A stretch of 64,000 nt of DNA from Sulfitobacter sp. F26204. GTDB lineage: Bacteria; Pseudomonadota; Alphaproteobacteria; Rhodobacterales; Rhodobacteraceae. Under the pieces are notes generated by a model, which worked only from the letters and a program-made list of their open reading frames with translations, was not told the DNA's origin and searched no databases. Where the stretch lies: the NCBI RefSeq assembly GCF_026410305.1, contig NZ_JAPMLQ010000001.1, positions 1-64,000 on the forward strand. The letters run 5' to 3'. A program made the translations under genes and the position numbers. This document shows, piece after piece, positions 36,855 to 46,004 of this stretch (positions within the stretch are counted from its first letter, which is position 1; the number at the start of each line of letters is the position of its first letter).

Positions 36855-37742
36855 TTAACTTGGTATTTTTAGCTGCTGGCCAGTCCGAATGGCGTCGGGC
36901 GCATCAAGTTGTGCCCTGTTGGCTTCAAGTATGCGGTGGAACGCATTTGGCTGCCCGTAAAACTGTAATGATAGCGAGGCGAGGCTGTCACCCGGCTTTA
37001 CCGTATAAACCCTTTGGCCTTCGACCAATCGCGTCCTGGCCTTCGATGCGGCAAAGGCGCGGCGGCTCATTTCCTGCGCGGCCTGAGCGCTTTCGGCAGT
37101 CCCGTCTTCAACAAGTGCGGTCTGGACGAGGTAAAACAACATCGTATCCATATCAATCTGGCCGTTGACCGTCCGTAGCGCTGCGGCAATTTCGACCTTG
37201 CCGGTGTCAATCGCCTCCCGAAGTAGAGGCTCCGTCACATTGCGCGACAAATCGAGGTCAGGAGCCGTCAGGATCAGACGGTCAATTCCATTCTGCGCCT
37301 GATAGGTGACGCTATAGGTGCCGGCCAGAACAACCTCCCGCAACATTTGCAAGGTATCGCCGGGCATGGTTGCCGGTTGCGGTGTCAATTCACTAGCGTC
37401 CAGAGCACCCTGTGAGGATTGCCCGCCTGCGGGTAGTTGCATCAAGGCCGGTCGTGTCGCGGTCAGATCGGCAGAGTCCTGGCGGGTGACACCGGGTTCC
37501 GTGTCAGTGCCGGTAACGGATGGTGCGGGCAACGAATTGGCCATCTGTGTTGAGGGGCCCGCAAATTTGAGTGTCGCCATGATGCCCAGAACAAAGGCAA
37601 GCATACCGATCACGCCGACAGCGGCCATCATGCCTGAGACCGGCAGCACGGGTTGTTTCTTCGTCTTGCGCTGGACAGATTGGGGAATGACGTAGTTGTC
37701 AAAAGTCACAATCGGGGTCACGGGATCAACAGGGCGTTTCAT
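36855..37742 (-). CDS. Membrane-anchored LysM domain protein
   Basis: A 295-residue protein with one membrane helix (about residues 37-60) after a polar start. A proline/serine/threonine-rich spacer (about 65-130) and a region of unknown fold follow, then a C-terminal LysM domain (YTVKPGDSLASLSLQFYGQP...RILEANRAQL...IRTGQQLKIP). The topology suggests peptidoglycan binding in the periplasm. The ATG at 37742 replaces a longer frame with no similarity. It lies directly behind the rhodanese-like gene, almost touching, so the two are co-transcribed. Confidence 0.85.
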   Translation of the reverse strand: MKRPVDPVTPIVTFDNYVIPQSVQRKTKKQPVLPVSGMMAAVGVIGMLAFVLGIMATLKFAGPSTQMANSLPAPSVTGTDTEPGVTRQDSADLTATRPALMQLPAGGQSSQGALDASELTPQPATMPGDTLQMLREVVLAGTYSVTYQAQNGIDRLILTAPDLDLSRNVTEPLLREAIDTGKVEIAAALRTVNGQIDMDTMLFYLVQTALVEDGTAESAQAAQEMSRRAFAASKARTRLVEGQRVYTVKPGDSLASLSLQFYGQPNAFHRILEANRAQLDAPDAIRTGQQLKIPS

Positions 37743-37743
37743 G

Positions 37744-38364
37744 TCACGACTGTCCTTCTTCGATGCTGAATCCCAGCAACGACCAGACCTGCATACCGCC
37801 ACGATAATACAGGATCTTCTCGGGCGGATAACCGGCCTGCAGCAGGTTTTCGACCAGTCTACCAGAGTCATCGCTGCTGGGACCATTGTCATAGACCAAA
37901 AGTGCCCGCGCATCCGCAAAGTTGAACACACCGTCAAAAGCGCGGGCTCCCAGGGCCTGCAGGATCTCATCGCGAAAGGCATTGCCGGGTGCCAGCGTAT
38001 TATGCGGCAGGCTTACGGTGCCGGGAATGAATCCTTTGGCGCGATCGACAGGCGCACGGGCATCCACCATAAGCCCCTGTCCACCAGCCACCTGCGAAAC
38101 GAGAAAGTCCAGAACTTCGCTTTCGCCCAGAGTTTCGACACCGGCAGCAACCTGCATCGGTGCGATACAAGATCCACCACAGCTTTCCCCGGTTGAGACA
38201 AAGGCCGCGGCACGTTGCAATGCATCGGGGTTGTCACGGGCAATCGTCACTTGCGCCCCGTTGAACAGGAAAGACGCCTTAGCTTCGGTCAGGCGATCCT
38301 GCGCATGTCCGATGGTGGCGAGCACAATAAAAACTGTTGCGGCCCGCAGGGTCCACATTGACAT
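37744..38364 (-). CDS. Secreted rhodanese-fold protein lacking the catalytic cysteine
   Basis: A 206-residue exported protein: signal peptide MSMWTLRAATVFIVLATIGHA, a CGGSC pair (Cys62, Cys66), then a rhodanese-like fold (LMVDARAPVDRAKGFIPGTVSLPHN). The active-site loop, usually YC-x-x-G-x-[RS], reads LVYDNGPSSDDS, with Asp159 in place of cysteine, so sulfurtransferase activity is not expected. The Cys62/66 pair could be redox-active instead. Start at ATG 38364 follows GGGGGAATG. Together with the LysM gene it suggests an envelope role. Confidence 0.8.
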   Translation of the reverse strand: MSMWTLRAATVFIVLATIGHAQDRLTEAKASFLFNGAQVTIARDNPDALQRAAAFVSTGESCGGSCIAPMQVAAGVETLGESEVLDFLVSQVAGGQGLMVDARAPVDRAKGFIPGTVSLPHNTLAPGNAFRDEILQALGARAFDGVFNFADARALLVYDNGPSSDDSGRLVENLLQAGYPPEKILYYRGGMQVWSLLGFSIEEGQS

Positions 38365-38719
38365 TTCATTCCCCCAGAAATGATACCGGATGTTGTGTGC
38401 TATTATGGCAGATAACACATCTTTTGGTTGTTGTACCCTATATGCAAAGGAAGACAGGCTCAGTCAAAGCAAAAACGAATCATCTGGACAAAAACTGTGA
38501 TTTGGTTTTGCGATGTCAGCGATTCGGTGATGAAATTCGCGCCCGCCGTGCATTTTGTCACAATTGCAGCCCGGATTTGGGAAATGTCCTTGGCAGAAGA
38601 TCCGGCTTGCGGTCGGATCACGCAGGAATTTGCCTTGGCGTCGACCGCTTGTGGTCAGTTGCTTGCCAATCCCTCAAGGCCCGTGGCACCTTGGGGCTCT
38701 GAACGGACCGGAGACTCCC
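38365..38719. other. Divergent intergenic region before deoC
   Basis: About 355 bases between the rhodanese-like gene and deoC. It is AT-richer than its surroundings near 38390-38520. A plus-strand open frame from about 38428 runs into deoC in another frame, but has no start signal or recognisable similarity. Promoters for both directions must lie here; I could not place them. Confidence 0.4.
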
Positions 38720-39733
38720 ATGGCCGCCACACCGACATCACCCCAGCAAACCACCGACGTCCCTGTGCAAACCCATTTGCCACAGGTGGCGGAACCCCGC
38801 AATGTCGGCATGCCGCTGGATCTGAACTGGGTCCTGAGTGCGCAAGCGAATACATCCGCCATCGAACGGCGCGCCGGAAGCATCGGCGCAAGACGGTCGG
38901 TCAAGAAATCCCATCAGGCGGCCTGGCTCTTGCGGGCGGTGACCTGCATTGATCTGACAACCCTGTCAGGGGATGATACGGCGCGGCGGGTGGAGCGCCT
39001 GTGCGCCAAGGCGCGCCAACCCATCGCGCCTGACCTGTTGACCGCACTTGGCATGGGGCCCATCACCACGGGAGCGGTGTGTGTTTATCACGAAATGATC
39101 CCTGCGGCGGTTGATGCCTTGCGGGGCACGGGTATTCCCATCGCCGCTGTCTCAACCGGTTTTCCGGCCGGTTTGTCACCTTTTGAGCTGCGCCTGCGTG
39201 AGATTGAAATGAGTGTCGCCGCAGGCGCAACCGAGATCGACATCGTGATTTCGCGCCGTCACGTTCTGTCAGGTAACTGGCAGGCCCTTTATGATGAGAT
39301 GCAGATGATGCGGGCCGCTTGTGGCGATGCTCATGTCAAGGCGATCCTTGCCACTGGCGAATTGGGCAGCCTGCGCAACGTCGCCCGCGCCTCGCTTGTC
39401 TGTATGATGGCGGGGGCCGACTTTATCAAGACCTCGACGGGCAAGGAAAGCGTGAATGCCACCCTTCCGGTCTCCCTTGTGATGATTCGCGCCATTCGCA
39501 GCTACTTTGACCACACGGAATTCCGCGTCGGTTACAAACCGGCGGGCGGTATTTCCAAAGCCAAGGACGCGGTGACCTATCTTGCGCTGATCAAGGAGGA
39601 ACTGGGCGACCATTGGTTACGCCCGCATCTGTTTCGGTTTGGTGCGTCATCGCTTCTTAATGACATCGAACGACAGTTGGAACACCATGTGACAGGCAAT
39701 TATTCCGCGGGCTACCGCCATGCAACAAGCTGA
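38720..39733 (+). CDS. deoC: Deoxyribose-phosphate aldolase
   Basis: A 337-residue class I aldolase that splits 2-deoxyribose 5-phosphate into glyceraldehyde 3-phosphate and acetaldehyde. The Schiff-base lysine lies in GADFIKTSTGKESVNATLP, with the second lysine in VGYKPAGGISKAKDA. ATG 38720 (MAATPTSPQQT) is used. The N-terminal region of about 60-80 residues before the barrel makes it longer than E. coli DeoC, as in eukaryotic-type DERA. It overlaps or abuts the aldehyde dehydrogenase gene, which could oxidise its acetaldehyde product. Confidence 0.95.
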   Translation: MAATPTSPQQTTDVPVQTHLPQVAEPRNVGMPLDLNWVLSAQANTSAIERRAGSIGARRSVKKSHQAAWLLRAVTCIDLTTLSGDDTARRVERLCAKARQPIAPDLLTALGMGPITTGAVCVYHEMIPAAVDALRGTGIPIAAVSTGFPAGLSPFELRLREIEMSVAAGATEIDIVISRRHVLSGNWQALYDEMQMMRAACGDAHVKAILATGELGSLRNVARASLVCMMAGADFIKTSTGKESVNATLPVSLVMIRAIRSYFDHTEFRVGYKPAGGISKAKDAVTYLALIKEELGDHWLRPHLFRFGASSLLNDIERQLEHHVTGNYSAGYRHATS

Positions 39734-39743
39734 GGGTGAGACG

Positions 39744-42086
39744 ATGAGTGTAGCCGATATTTTCGAGACAATGGACTATGGCCCTGCCCCCGAAAACGCA
39801 GCCGATGCGCTGGCATGGCTGGTGGATCAGGGCGACCGCTTTGGGCATTTCATCGACGGCGCATTTACTGACCCGGCTGATAGTTTTGAAAGCAAGAATC
39901 CCGCAACGGGCAACGTGTTGGCCAGCCTCAGCCAGGCCACGCAAGCGGATGTGGATGCCGCGGTCAAGGCGGCGCGCAAGGCGCAGGGCGGCTGGGCCGC
40001 ACTTGGCGGGCATGGCCGTGCAAAATATCTCTATGCGCTGGCACGGCTTTTGCAAAAACACGCCCGTCTTTTTGCGGTGCTTGAGGTGCTCGACAATGGC
40101 AAGCCGATCCGCGAGGCCCGCGACATCGATGTGCCCCTGGCACAGCGGCATTTCTACTATCATGCCGGCATGGCGCAATTGATGGAAAGCGAACTGCCCG
40201 ACGCGGAACCATTGGGCGTATGTGGCCAGATCATTCCCTGGAACTTCCCCCTCTTGATGCTGGCCTGGAAAATCGCGCCAGCGCTGGCGATGGGCAATAC
40301 CGTGGTGTTGAAACCAGCAGAATATACATCGCTAACGGCATTGCTGTTTGCAGATATTTGCCTACAGGCAGGTTTGCCCAAAGGTGTCGTAAACATTGTC
40401 ACCGGTGATGGCACCGTGGGCGAGATGATCGTGGCAGCAGATGTCGACAAGATCGCCTTCACCGGCTCAACCGAGGTTGGCCGCAAGATCCGCGCGGCAA
40501 CAGCCGGATCAGGCAAGGCCTTGACCCTGGAGCTGGGGGGCAAGTCTCCCTATATCGTTTTTGACGATGCTGACCTAGATAGCGCTGTCGAAGGGCTGGT
40601 CGACGCCATCTGGTTCAATCAGGGACAGGTCTGCTGTGCCGGATCCCGGCTGTTGGTACATGAACCGGTGGCGGATGTTTTTTATGCCAAGCTACGCAAG
40701 CGGATGGACAAGCTGCGGATCGGCTCTCCGCTGGACAAAAGCATTGATGTCGGTGCTCTGGTAGACCCGGTTCAGCTTCAGACAGTCACGCAAATTGTTG
40801 CAAGGAACACCGCCGGACAGACCCACGTGGCGGCAACGCCCCTTCCGGAAAGGGGATGTTTCTATCCTCCCACCCTGATCACCGGCCTGAACCCTGCCGA
40901 TAGCTTGATGCAAGAGGAGATCTTTGGTCCGGTGCTGGTGTCGACCACCTTTCGCACCCCGGAGGAAGCGGTGCAACTGGCCAATAACACCCGCTATGGT
41001 CTGGCAGCAACGGTCTGGTCCGAGAATATCAACCTCGCACTGGATATTGCACCGAAACTGGCGGCTGGCATCGTATGGGTGAATGGTACCAACATGATGG
41101 ATGCAGCGGCAGGATTTGGCGGCGTGCGCGAAAGCGGCTTTGGCCGCGAGGGGGGCTGGGAAGGTCTGGCAGGTTACACGCGCCCCAAGGGTAATGCGAA
41201 ACCACTAAAGAAAATCGCGGCCTTCACCGGGGAAGGCGGCCTTGCCGATGGCATCGACCGTACAGCCAAACTGTATATCGGGGGCAAACAGACGCGCCCT
41301 GATGGTGGCTATTCCGCGCCGGTCTATGGCAAGTCGGGCAAGCTTTTGGGACATGCCAGCATCGCCAACCGCAAAGACCTGCGCAACGCGGTCGAAGCAG
41401 CACAGGCAGCCAGGGGGTGGTCGAAAACCACCGGCCATCTACGGGCACAGATCCTCTATTACATCGCGGAAAATCTGGACGCACGGGCAGAAGAATTTGC
41501 CGATCGCTTGAATGCCATGCAGGGTGGCAAGATGGGTGCGAAAGAAGTCGCCGCAAGCGTCAAACGCCTCTTCACCTATGCTGCGTGGGCCGACAAATAC
41601 GATGGACAAGTGCATGGTGTGCCAATCCGTGGAGTCGCATTGGCGATGAAAGAGCCTGTTGGCGTGATCGCGGCCCTTTGCCCGGCCGAAGCCCCCCTGC
41701 TGGGTCTGGTCTCCTGCATGGCACCAGCGATTGCCATGGGCAACCGCGTCGTGCTGGCGGCGTCCGAACCTTTCCCGCTGGTGGCGACAGATTTTGTTCA
41801 GGTCCTGGAAACCTCGGATATGCCCGGGGGGGTGGTAAACATCCTGACTGGGCCGCAGGCGGATGTGGCGGAGCCCATGGCACGACATCTGGATGTGGAT
41901 GCGGTCTGGAGTTTCGGCGCTGCAGAGCTTTGCGGTCTTGTCGAAAAGGCTTCAACCGGGAATCTGAAACGCACCTGGGTGAACAACGGAATGGCGCGAG
42001 ACTGGATGTCGGCCCAGGGCGAAGGCAAGGCCTTTCTGCAAGCCGCGACCGAGGTCAAGAATATCTGGGTGCCTTATGGTGAATAG
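39744..42086 (+). CDS. ALDH16-type two-domain aldehyde dehydrogenase
   Basis: A 780-residue NAD-dependent aldehyde dehydrogenase with two fused ALDH modules. The first (about 1-490) is complete: IIPWNFPLLM, LKPAEYTSL, FTGSTEVG, LELGGKSP (general base Glu) and NQGQVCCAGS (catalytic Cys). The second (about 515-780) is degenerate: the lysine of LKPAE is replaced (LAASE) and the segment that would carry the cysteine is absent. This is the ALDH16 architecture, known in some bacteria and in animal ALDH16A1. ATG 39744 with GAGGGTGAG is preferred over ATG 39720, which overlaps deoC. Confidence 0.92.
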   Translation: MSVADIFETMDYGPAPENAADALAWLVDQGDRFGHFIDGAFTDPADSFESKNPATGNVLASLSQATQADVDAAVKAARKAQGGWAALGGHGRAKYLYALARLLQKHARLFAVLEVLDNGKPIREARDIDVPLAQRHFYYHAGMAQLMESELPDAEPLGVCGQIIPWNFPLLMLAWKIAPALAMGNTVVLKPAEYTSLTALLFADICLQAGLPKGVVNIVTGDGTVGEMIVAADVDKIAFTGSTEVGRKIRAATAGSGKALTLELGGKSPYIVFDDADLDSAVEGLVDAIWFNQGQVCCAGSRLLVHEPVADVFYAKLRKRMDKLRIGSPLDKSIDVGALVDPVQLQTVTQIVARNTAGQTHVAATPLPERGCFYPPTLITGLNPADSLMQEEIFGPVLVSTTFRTPEEAVQLANNTRYGLAATVWSENINLALDIAPKLAAGIVWVNGTNMMDAAAGFGGVRESGFGREGGWEGLAGYTRPKGNAKPLKKIAAFTGEGGLADGIDRTAKLYIGGKQTRPDGGYSAPVYGKSGKLLGHASIANRKDLRNAVEAAQAARGWSKTTGHLRAQILYYIAENLDARAEEFADRLNAMQGGKMGAKEVAASVKRLFTYAAWADKYDGQVHGVPIRGVALAMKEPVGVIAALCPAEAPLLGLVSCMAPAIAMGNRVVLAASEPFPLVATDFVQVLETSDMPGGVVNILTGPQADVAEPMARHLDVDAVWSFGAAELCGLVEKASTGNLKRTWVNNGMARDWMSAQGEGKAFLQAATEVKNIWVPYGE

Positions 42087-42092
42087 CCCTGT

Positions 42093-42130
42093 CAAAACGG
42101 GCTGTCCCTTTGGGGACAACCCGTGTTTTG
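42093..42130. terminator. Bidirectional terminator between ALDH16 and the M16 genes
   Basis: CAAAACGGGCTGTCCC pairs with GGGACAACCCGTGTTTTG around a TTTG loop (one G-U pair). A-rich and T-rich flanks on either side let it serve both converging transcription units. Confidence 0.85.
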
Positions 42131-42167
42131 AGCGCGGAATCAAGCCTCTGTCTGGCTCTTTGACCAC

Positions 42168-43484
42168 TTAGTTACCAGCAGTAGTTTCCAGCCCTTCAGG
42201 CTGTCCAACAACGACAAAATGCAGGTTTTCCGGCTCTAGCAACATGGCGGCCACCCGCTTGACATCATCCAGCGTCACGGCGTCGACCTTGTCATTGCGG
42301 GTCTGGATATAATCGATCGGCAAGCCCAGCATCTGCATGCCGACAAGGATGTTCGCAATGGGTCCGTTACCGTCAAAGCGCAAGGGATAGGCCCCGGTCA
42401 CATAGGTCTTGGCCGCCTCCAGTTCTTCCGGCGTCACGCCATTTTCCGCGGCCTTGGCCCATTCGTCGCGGATCACTGCGATGGCTTCAGCGATGCGGTC
42501 ATTAGAGGAACTGACAGACCCCAAATAGACATTCGCCAGATCACGGGTAACTAGATAGGAATACACCCCATAAGTCAGTCCGCGCTTCTCGCGCACCTCG
42601 TTCATCAGGCGGCTTTCAAAGCTGCCCCCCCCGATAATCTGATTAAGGATCAATGCCGCGAAAAAGTCCGGGTCGCTTTGGGAAATACCCTTCTGGCCAA
42701 ACAATGCCACGGATTGTGGCGTCGGAAAATCCACTACCGTCACACCGGGAGGAATTGTGACCTCTGCCTCAGCCGGCATCGGCGCACCTGTGGCGGGCAC
42801 CCCCCCCAGGAGATCATCCAGCAGTTTGCCCAGAGCCTGGGGAGTGATGTCGCCCACAGCGCCAACATAGATACGATCCAATGCAAAGACGTTTTCGTGA
42901 GCGGCCAGCAGATCTTCGCGGGTCAAGGCGGTCACGCTCTCGGTCGTGCCATTCACGTTATGGGCATAGGGATGGTCACCAAAGGCGATCTTATTAAAGG
43001 TTTCGCCCGCAATTTCATCGGGGTCCTTTTGGTTCGACTGGATGATGGAAAGCACCTGACCACGCACCCGTTCGATCGCGTCCTCGTCAAAACGTGGCTG
43101 TTGCAAGGCCGCCCGTAGCAAGGCTACCGAAGCATTCTGATTTTCAGTCAGGAATCGTGCCGAGATCGATACTTCGTCCCGCGAAGCGTCAAAGCCAAAG
43201 GAACTTGCCAGTTCTTCCTGTGCACGGCTGAAGGCACGGGCATCCATGTCCGCAGCCCCTTCCTCAAGCAAGGCAGTCATCAGATTGATGGCACCGCGCT
43301 TGTCAGGGTCGTCCAATGATGCACCACCACGAAACCTGATTTGCAGCGCCACAAATGGGATTGAGGGCTCTTCGACCAACCATGCGGTGATCCCGCCCTG
43401 ACTGGTTACGGATTTGATGTCGACATCTGCCTGCGCGGACAAAGCAGTGAACAGTGTCAATACGAGAGCGTAAAGCAGTCTCAT
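42168..43484 (-). CDS. M16 peptidase-like protein, non-catalytic partner
   Basis: A 438-residue exported M16-family protein: signal peptide MRLLYALVLTLFTALSAQA, then two M16 domains. The zinc motif HxxEH is missing; the equivalent region reads INLMTALLEEGAADMD. The C-terminal half retains the family R/Y pair (EVREKRGLTYGVYSY). This matches the inactive subunit of bacterial heterodimeric M16 peptidases. The ATG at 43484 has a GAGGAGG site and overlaps the stop of the catalytic partner (ATGA). It acts in the periplasm. Confidence 0.92.
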   Translation of the reverse strand: MRLLYALVLTLFTALSAQADVDIKSVTSQGGITAWLVEEPSIPFVALQIRFRGGASLDDPDKRGAINLMTALLEEGAADMDARAFSRAQEELASSFGFDASRDEVSISARFLTENQNASVALLRAALQQPRFDEDAIERVRGQVLSIIQSNQKDPDEIAGETFNKIAFGDHPYAHNVNGTTESVTALTREDLLAAHENVFALDRIYVGAVGDITPQALGKLLDDLLGGVPATGAPMPAEAEVTIPPGVTVVDFPTPQSVALFGQKGISQSDPDFFAALILNQIIGGGSFESRLMNEVREKRGLTYGVYSYLVTRDLANVYLGSVSSSNDRIAEAIAVIRDEWAKAAENGVTPEELEAAKTYVTGAYPLRFDGNGPIANILVGMQMLGLPIDYIQTRNDKVDAVTLDDVKRVAAMLLEPENLHFVVVGQPEGLETTAGN

Positions 43485-44827
43485 TGCGCGGCCTCCTCTT
43501 TCATAAGCCAGCCGGTGACAGATGCCCGCCGGTCGAACAGTTTTGTTGCCGCCTTCATGATATCGTCGGCGGTCACGGCATCCAGTATTTCGGGCCAATC
43601 CTGCACGTCCTTTACGGTCAATCCGATGGCCAGCGCCTGCCCATAACGGTTGGCGACTCCTTCGGCATTATCACGGGCATAAATTTGTTCCGCACGGATC
43701 TGCAATTTGATCCGCTCAAGCTGTTCTGCATCCACTCCGGTTTGCATAAAGCTGTCCATAGCTGCGTCCATCGCGTCTTCGGCCTCTTGCAGGGAAACTC
43801 CTGCTGTCGGCACCACAACCAGATCAAAGGCGGTGTCGTCAAGCGAGGCCCCCCGGTAAAAGGCTCCGGTATAGGTCGCGATCTGTGTATCGAATTGCAG
43901 TTTCTCTGCCAGAAATGATGTGGTGCCCCCGCCAAGGATTTCCGCAAGTATCGTCAGCGCGGCAGCTTCTTCTTGCGCGCCCGGGTCGCGTTCCGGTGCA
44001 AGATATGAACGACTGACATAGGGCTGCGCGACGCGCTGGTCGCGAAAGATCAGGCGACGCTCTGCAGTTTGCGGCGGTTCCTGGGTTCGCAGGCGTTCAG
44101 GCAGATCGGGGTTGGCAGGGATTGCGCCGTAATATTTTTCCGCCAGGAGGCGCACATTGTCGGGTTCAACATCACCTGACACCACAAGGATCGCGTTGTT
44201 TGGGGAATAGTAAAGTTGGTAGAATGACAAGGCATCGTCAAGGTCGAGTGTTTCCATCTCGTGACGCCAACCGATGACCGGCGTGCCGTACCTGTGATTG
44301 AGATATTGCGCCGCGTTCATCTGCTCGCTGAAAAGCGCACCGGGATTGTTGTCTGTGCGCTGGTTGCGTTCTTCCAGAATCACATCACGTTCAGTGCGGA
44401 TGTTTTCAGGGGTCAGGCGGATATTCTTCATCCGGTCGCTTTCCATCTGCATCATCAGCTCCAGACGGTCCGCAGCAATCCGTTGGAAGTAGGCGGTGTA
44501 GTCATAGCTGGTAAAGGCATTATCGCGCCCGCCGTTAGCGGCAACGGTGGCGGAAAATTCTCCTGCTTCCAGCTTGTCCGTCGCTTTGAACAGGAGATGT
44601 TCAAGAAAATGCGCGACCCCTGACGATCCTTTGGGTTCGTCCGCCGAACCCGCACGATACCAGACCATTTGCTGCACCGCTGGGGCGCGGTGGTCTTCGA
44701 CAACAACAACATCCATGCCATTATCCAGGGTAAAAAAAGTCACCGCCTCATTTTCGGCGGCGCGCGCCGTAACAGGCGATATTGCAAACGCCAGAACGGC
44801 TGCAATCATCGGCAGTCTGAACATCAT
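43481..44827 (-). CDS. M16 zinc peptidase, catalytic subunit
   Basis: A 448-residue periplasmic insulinase-family peptidase. Signal peptide about residues 1-22 (ending TARA). The inverted zinc motif HFLEH is at His73-His77 (VAHFLEHLLFKAT), with the distal glutamate in NIRTERDVILEERN, and NGGRDNAFTSYDYTAYF is family-typical. With the overlapping downstream inactive paralogue it should form a heterodimer that degrades peptides. AAAGGA precedes ATG 44827. Confidence 0.94.
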   Translation of the reverse strand: MMFRLPMIAAVLAFAISPVTARAAENEAVTFFTLDNGMDVVVVEDHRAPAVQQMVWYRAGSADEPKGSSGVAHFLEHLLFKATDKLEAGEFSATVAANGGRDNAFTSYDYTAYFQRIAADRLELMMQMESDRMKNIRLTPENIRTERDVILEERNQRTDNNPGALFSEQMNAAQYLNHRYGTPVIGWRHEMETLDLDDALSFYQLYYSPNNAILVVSGDVEPDNVRLLAEKYYGAIPANPDLPERLRTQEPPQTAERRLIFRDQRVAQPYVSRSYLAPERDPGAQEEAAALTILAEILGGGTTSFLAEKLQFDTQIATYTGAFYRGASLDDTAFDLVVVPTAGVSLQEAEDAMDAAMDSFMQTGVDAEQLERIKLQIRAEQIYARDNAEGVANRYGQALAIGLTVKDVQDWPEILDAVTADDIMKAATKLFDRRASVTGWLMKEEAAQ

Positions 44828-44923
44828 CGGTCCTTTGATAATATGGTCTATCCAAGAGGTACGCCCATTGGCGCTACATTCAAGATAGATGACAAATTTG
44901 TAAACTTGGCGTCGTGCCTGTCG

Positions 44924-45427
44924 TTATTCGTTCGGCGCGTAAGACGGGGTGCGGGCACCCGCACGACGCCAGCGCGCCGCCTCTGCATCGGCATCCAGTG
45001 CCTGACGGCGATAGGCCTGATTATATCGGTCCACAGGCACGATACGGAACTGCGTCAACCGGGCCTTGCGTTTGCGAAATTGCGCGTCTGTTTCGGCCAG
45101 ATCGCTGCGGATTCCTGCCGTCACGCCAAGGCGCGATGCATGTCTCACCAATGCGCCATCACTGGCGGGAATGCCTGCATCCGCGGATTCAGGTCGGCCA
45201 CCAAATGCAGTCACGCCTTCGGCAATTGCGGAACGGTCTGTCAGGTTGGCCTGACCCGGAGTGGGGGGCGGCAGTTCGCTGTAATTTGCCGGGGCTTCCA
45301 GGGGTTTGGCGGGCTGGATCATGAATTCGTTTGGCCCGTCCGACACATTTTGCAGATCACGCAAACCTTTGTTGGCGCAGGCCCCAAGGACCAGCGGGAT
45401 CAGGACAAGAAAAGCTGCGCATCGCAT
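44924..45427 (-). CDS. DUF3035 lipoprotein (BamF-like)
   Basis: A 167-residue lipoprotein with lipobox LVLGAC (Cys17) after a short signal. It belongs to DUF3035, alphaproteobacterial lipoproteins reported in Caulobacter as the outer-membrane BAM-complex subunit BamF. Typical stretch: GLRDLQNVSDGPNEFMIQPAKPLEAP and a proline-rich SELPPPTPGQANLTD. The C-terminal half is charged and helical. It directly follows lspA, whose product would process its signal peptide, and is probably co-transcribed with it. Confidence 0.85.
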   Translation of the reverse strand: MRCAAFLVLIPLVLGACANKGLRDLQNVSDGPNEFMIQPAKPLEAPANYSELPPPTPGQANLTDRSAIAEGVTAFGGRPESADAGIPASDGALVRHASRLGVTAGIRSDLAETDAQFRKRKARLTQFRIVPVDRYNQAYRRQALDADAEAARWRRAGARTPSYAPNE

Positions 45428-45478
45428 GTGTCGTCTCCTATCGGGTACCCAGTTGATAACTTAGTCAGGCGGGCAATG

Positions 45479-45991
45479 TCACTTATGTTTTTTTGAAGCG
45501 CGGGATCGGTCCTTGGGCAAAGCCTTTTTCGACGCCTTCTTTTGATCTTCTGCCAAAAAAATCAGGCCAATGGCACCGGCAAAGATGAAGACATCCGCCA
45601 GATTATAGACAAAGGGATTATTGAAGCCGCAGCAGGAATTATTCAGAAAATCAAGCACATATCCATAAATTAGTCGATCCACCACATTGGCAAGCGCCCC
45701 TCCCACCAGCAATCCGGCACAGGCCATCGCCAAACGGTTAAGCCGGGCGCGCGTCACCCAGATCAAGATGCCAATACAGATGACCAAGGCCAAGACGATC
45801 AGCACCCAGCTACTGACCCCGTCGCCCAGACCAAAATTGATACCGCGATTTTCGCCATAGCGGAAATTCAGCACCGGCGGCAGAACATCGATTTCACGCA
45901 CGCGCCAGAGTTCCCACAAGTGAATCACAACATATTTGCTGGCCTGATCAACCAGAAATGCCGCAAAGGCAGACCAGAAAAGGATGCGCAT
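45479..45991 (-). CDS. lspA: Lipoprotein signal peptidase (signal peptidase II)
   Basis: A 170-residue inner-membrane aspartic protease that cleaves prolipoproteins. Four helices are visible, with catalytic aspartates in GGALANVVDRLIYGYVLDF and YNLADVFIFAGA. ENRGINFGL is the usual conserved loop (here ENRGINFG). The C-terminal tail is unusually basic (about 25 residues of K/R/S). ATG 45991 follows AAGGAAGG. Downstream is the DUF3035 lipoprotein, upstream purH. Confidence 0.95.
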   Translation of the reverse strand: MRILFWSAFAAFLVDQASKYVVIHLWELWRVREIDVLPPVLNFRYGENRGINFGLGDGVSSWVLIVLALVICIGILIWVTRARLNRLAMACAGLLVGGALANVVDRLIYGYVLDFLNNSCCGFNNPFVYNLADVFIFAGAIGLIFLAEDQKKASKKALPKDRSRASKKHK

Positions 45992-46004
45992 TGGAATTCC
46001 TTCC

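Noticed and set aside
38428..38952. Plus-strand open frame ahead of and into deoC
   Set aside because: No start signal; most of it lies in deoC in another frame.
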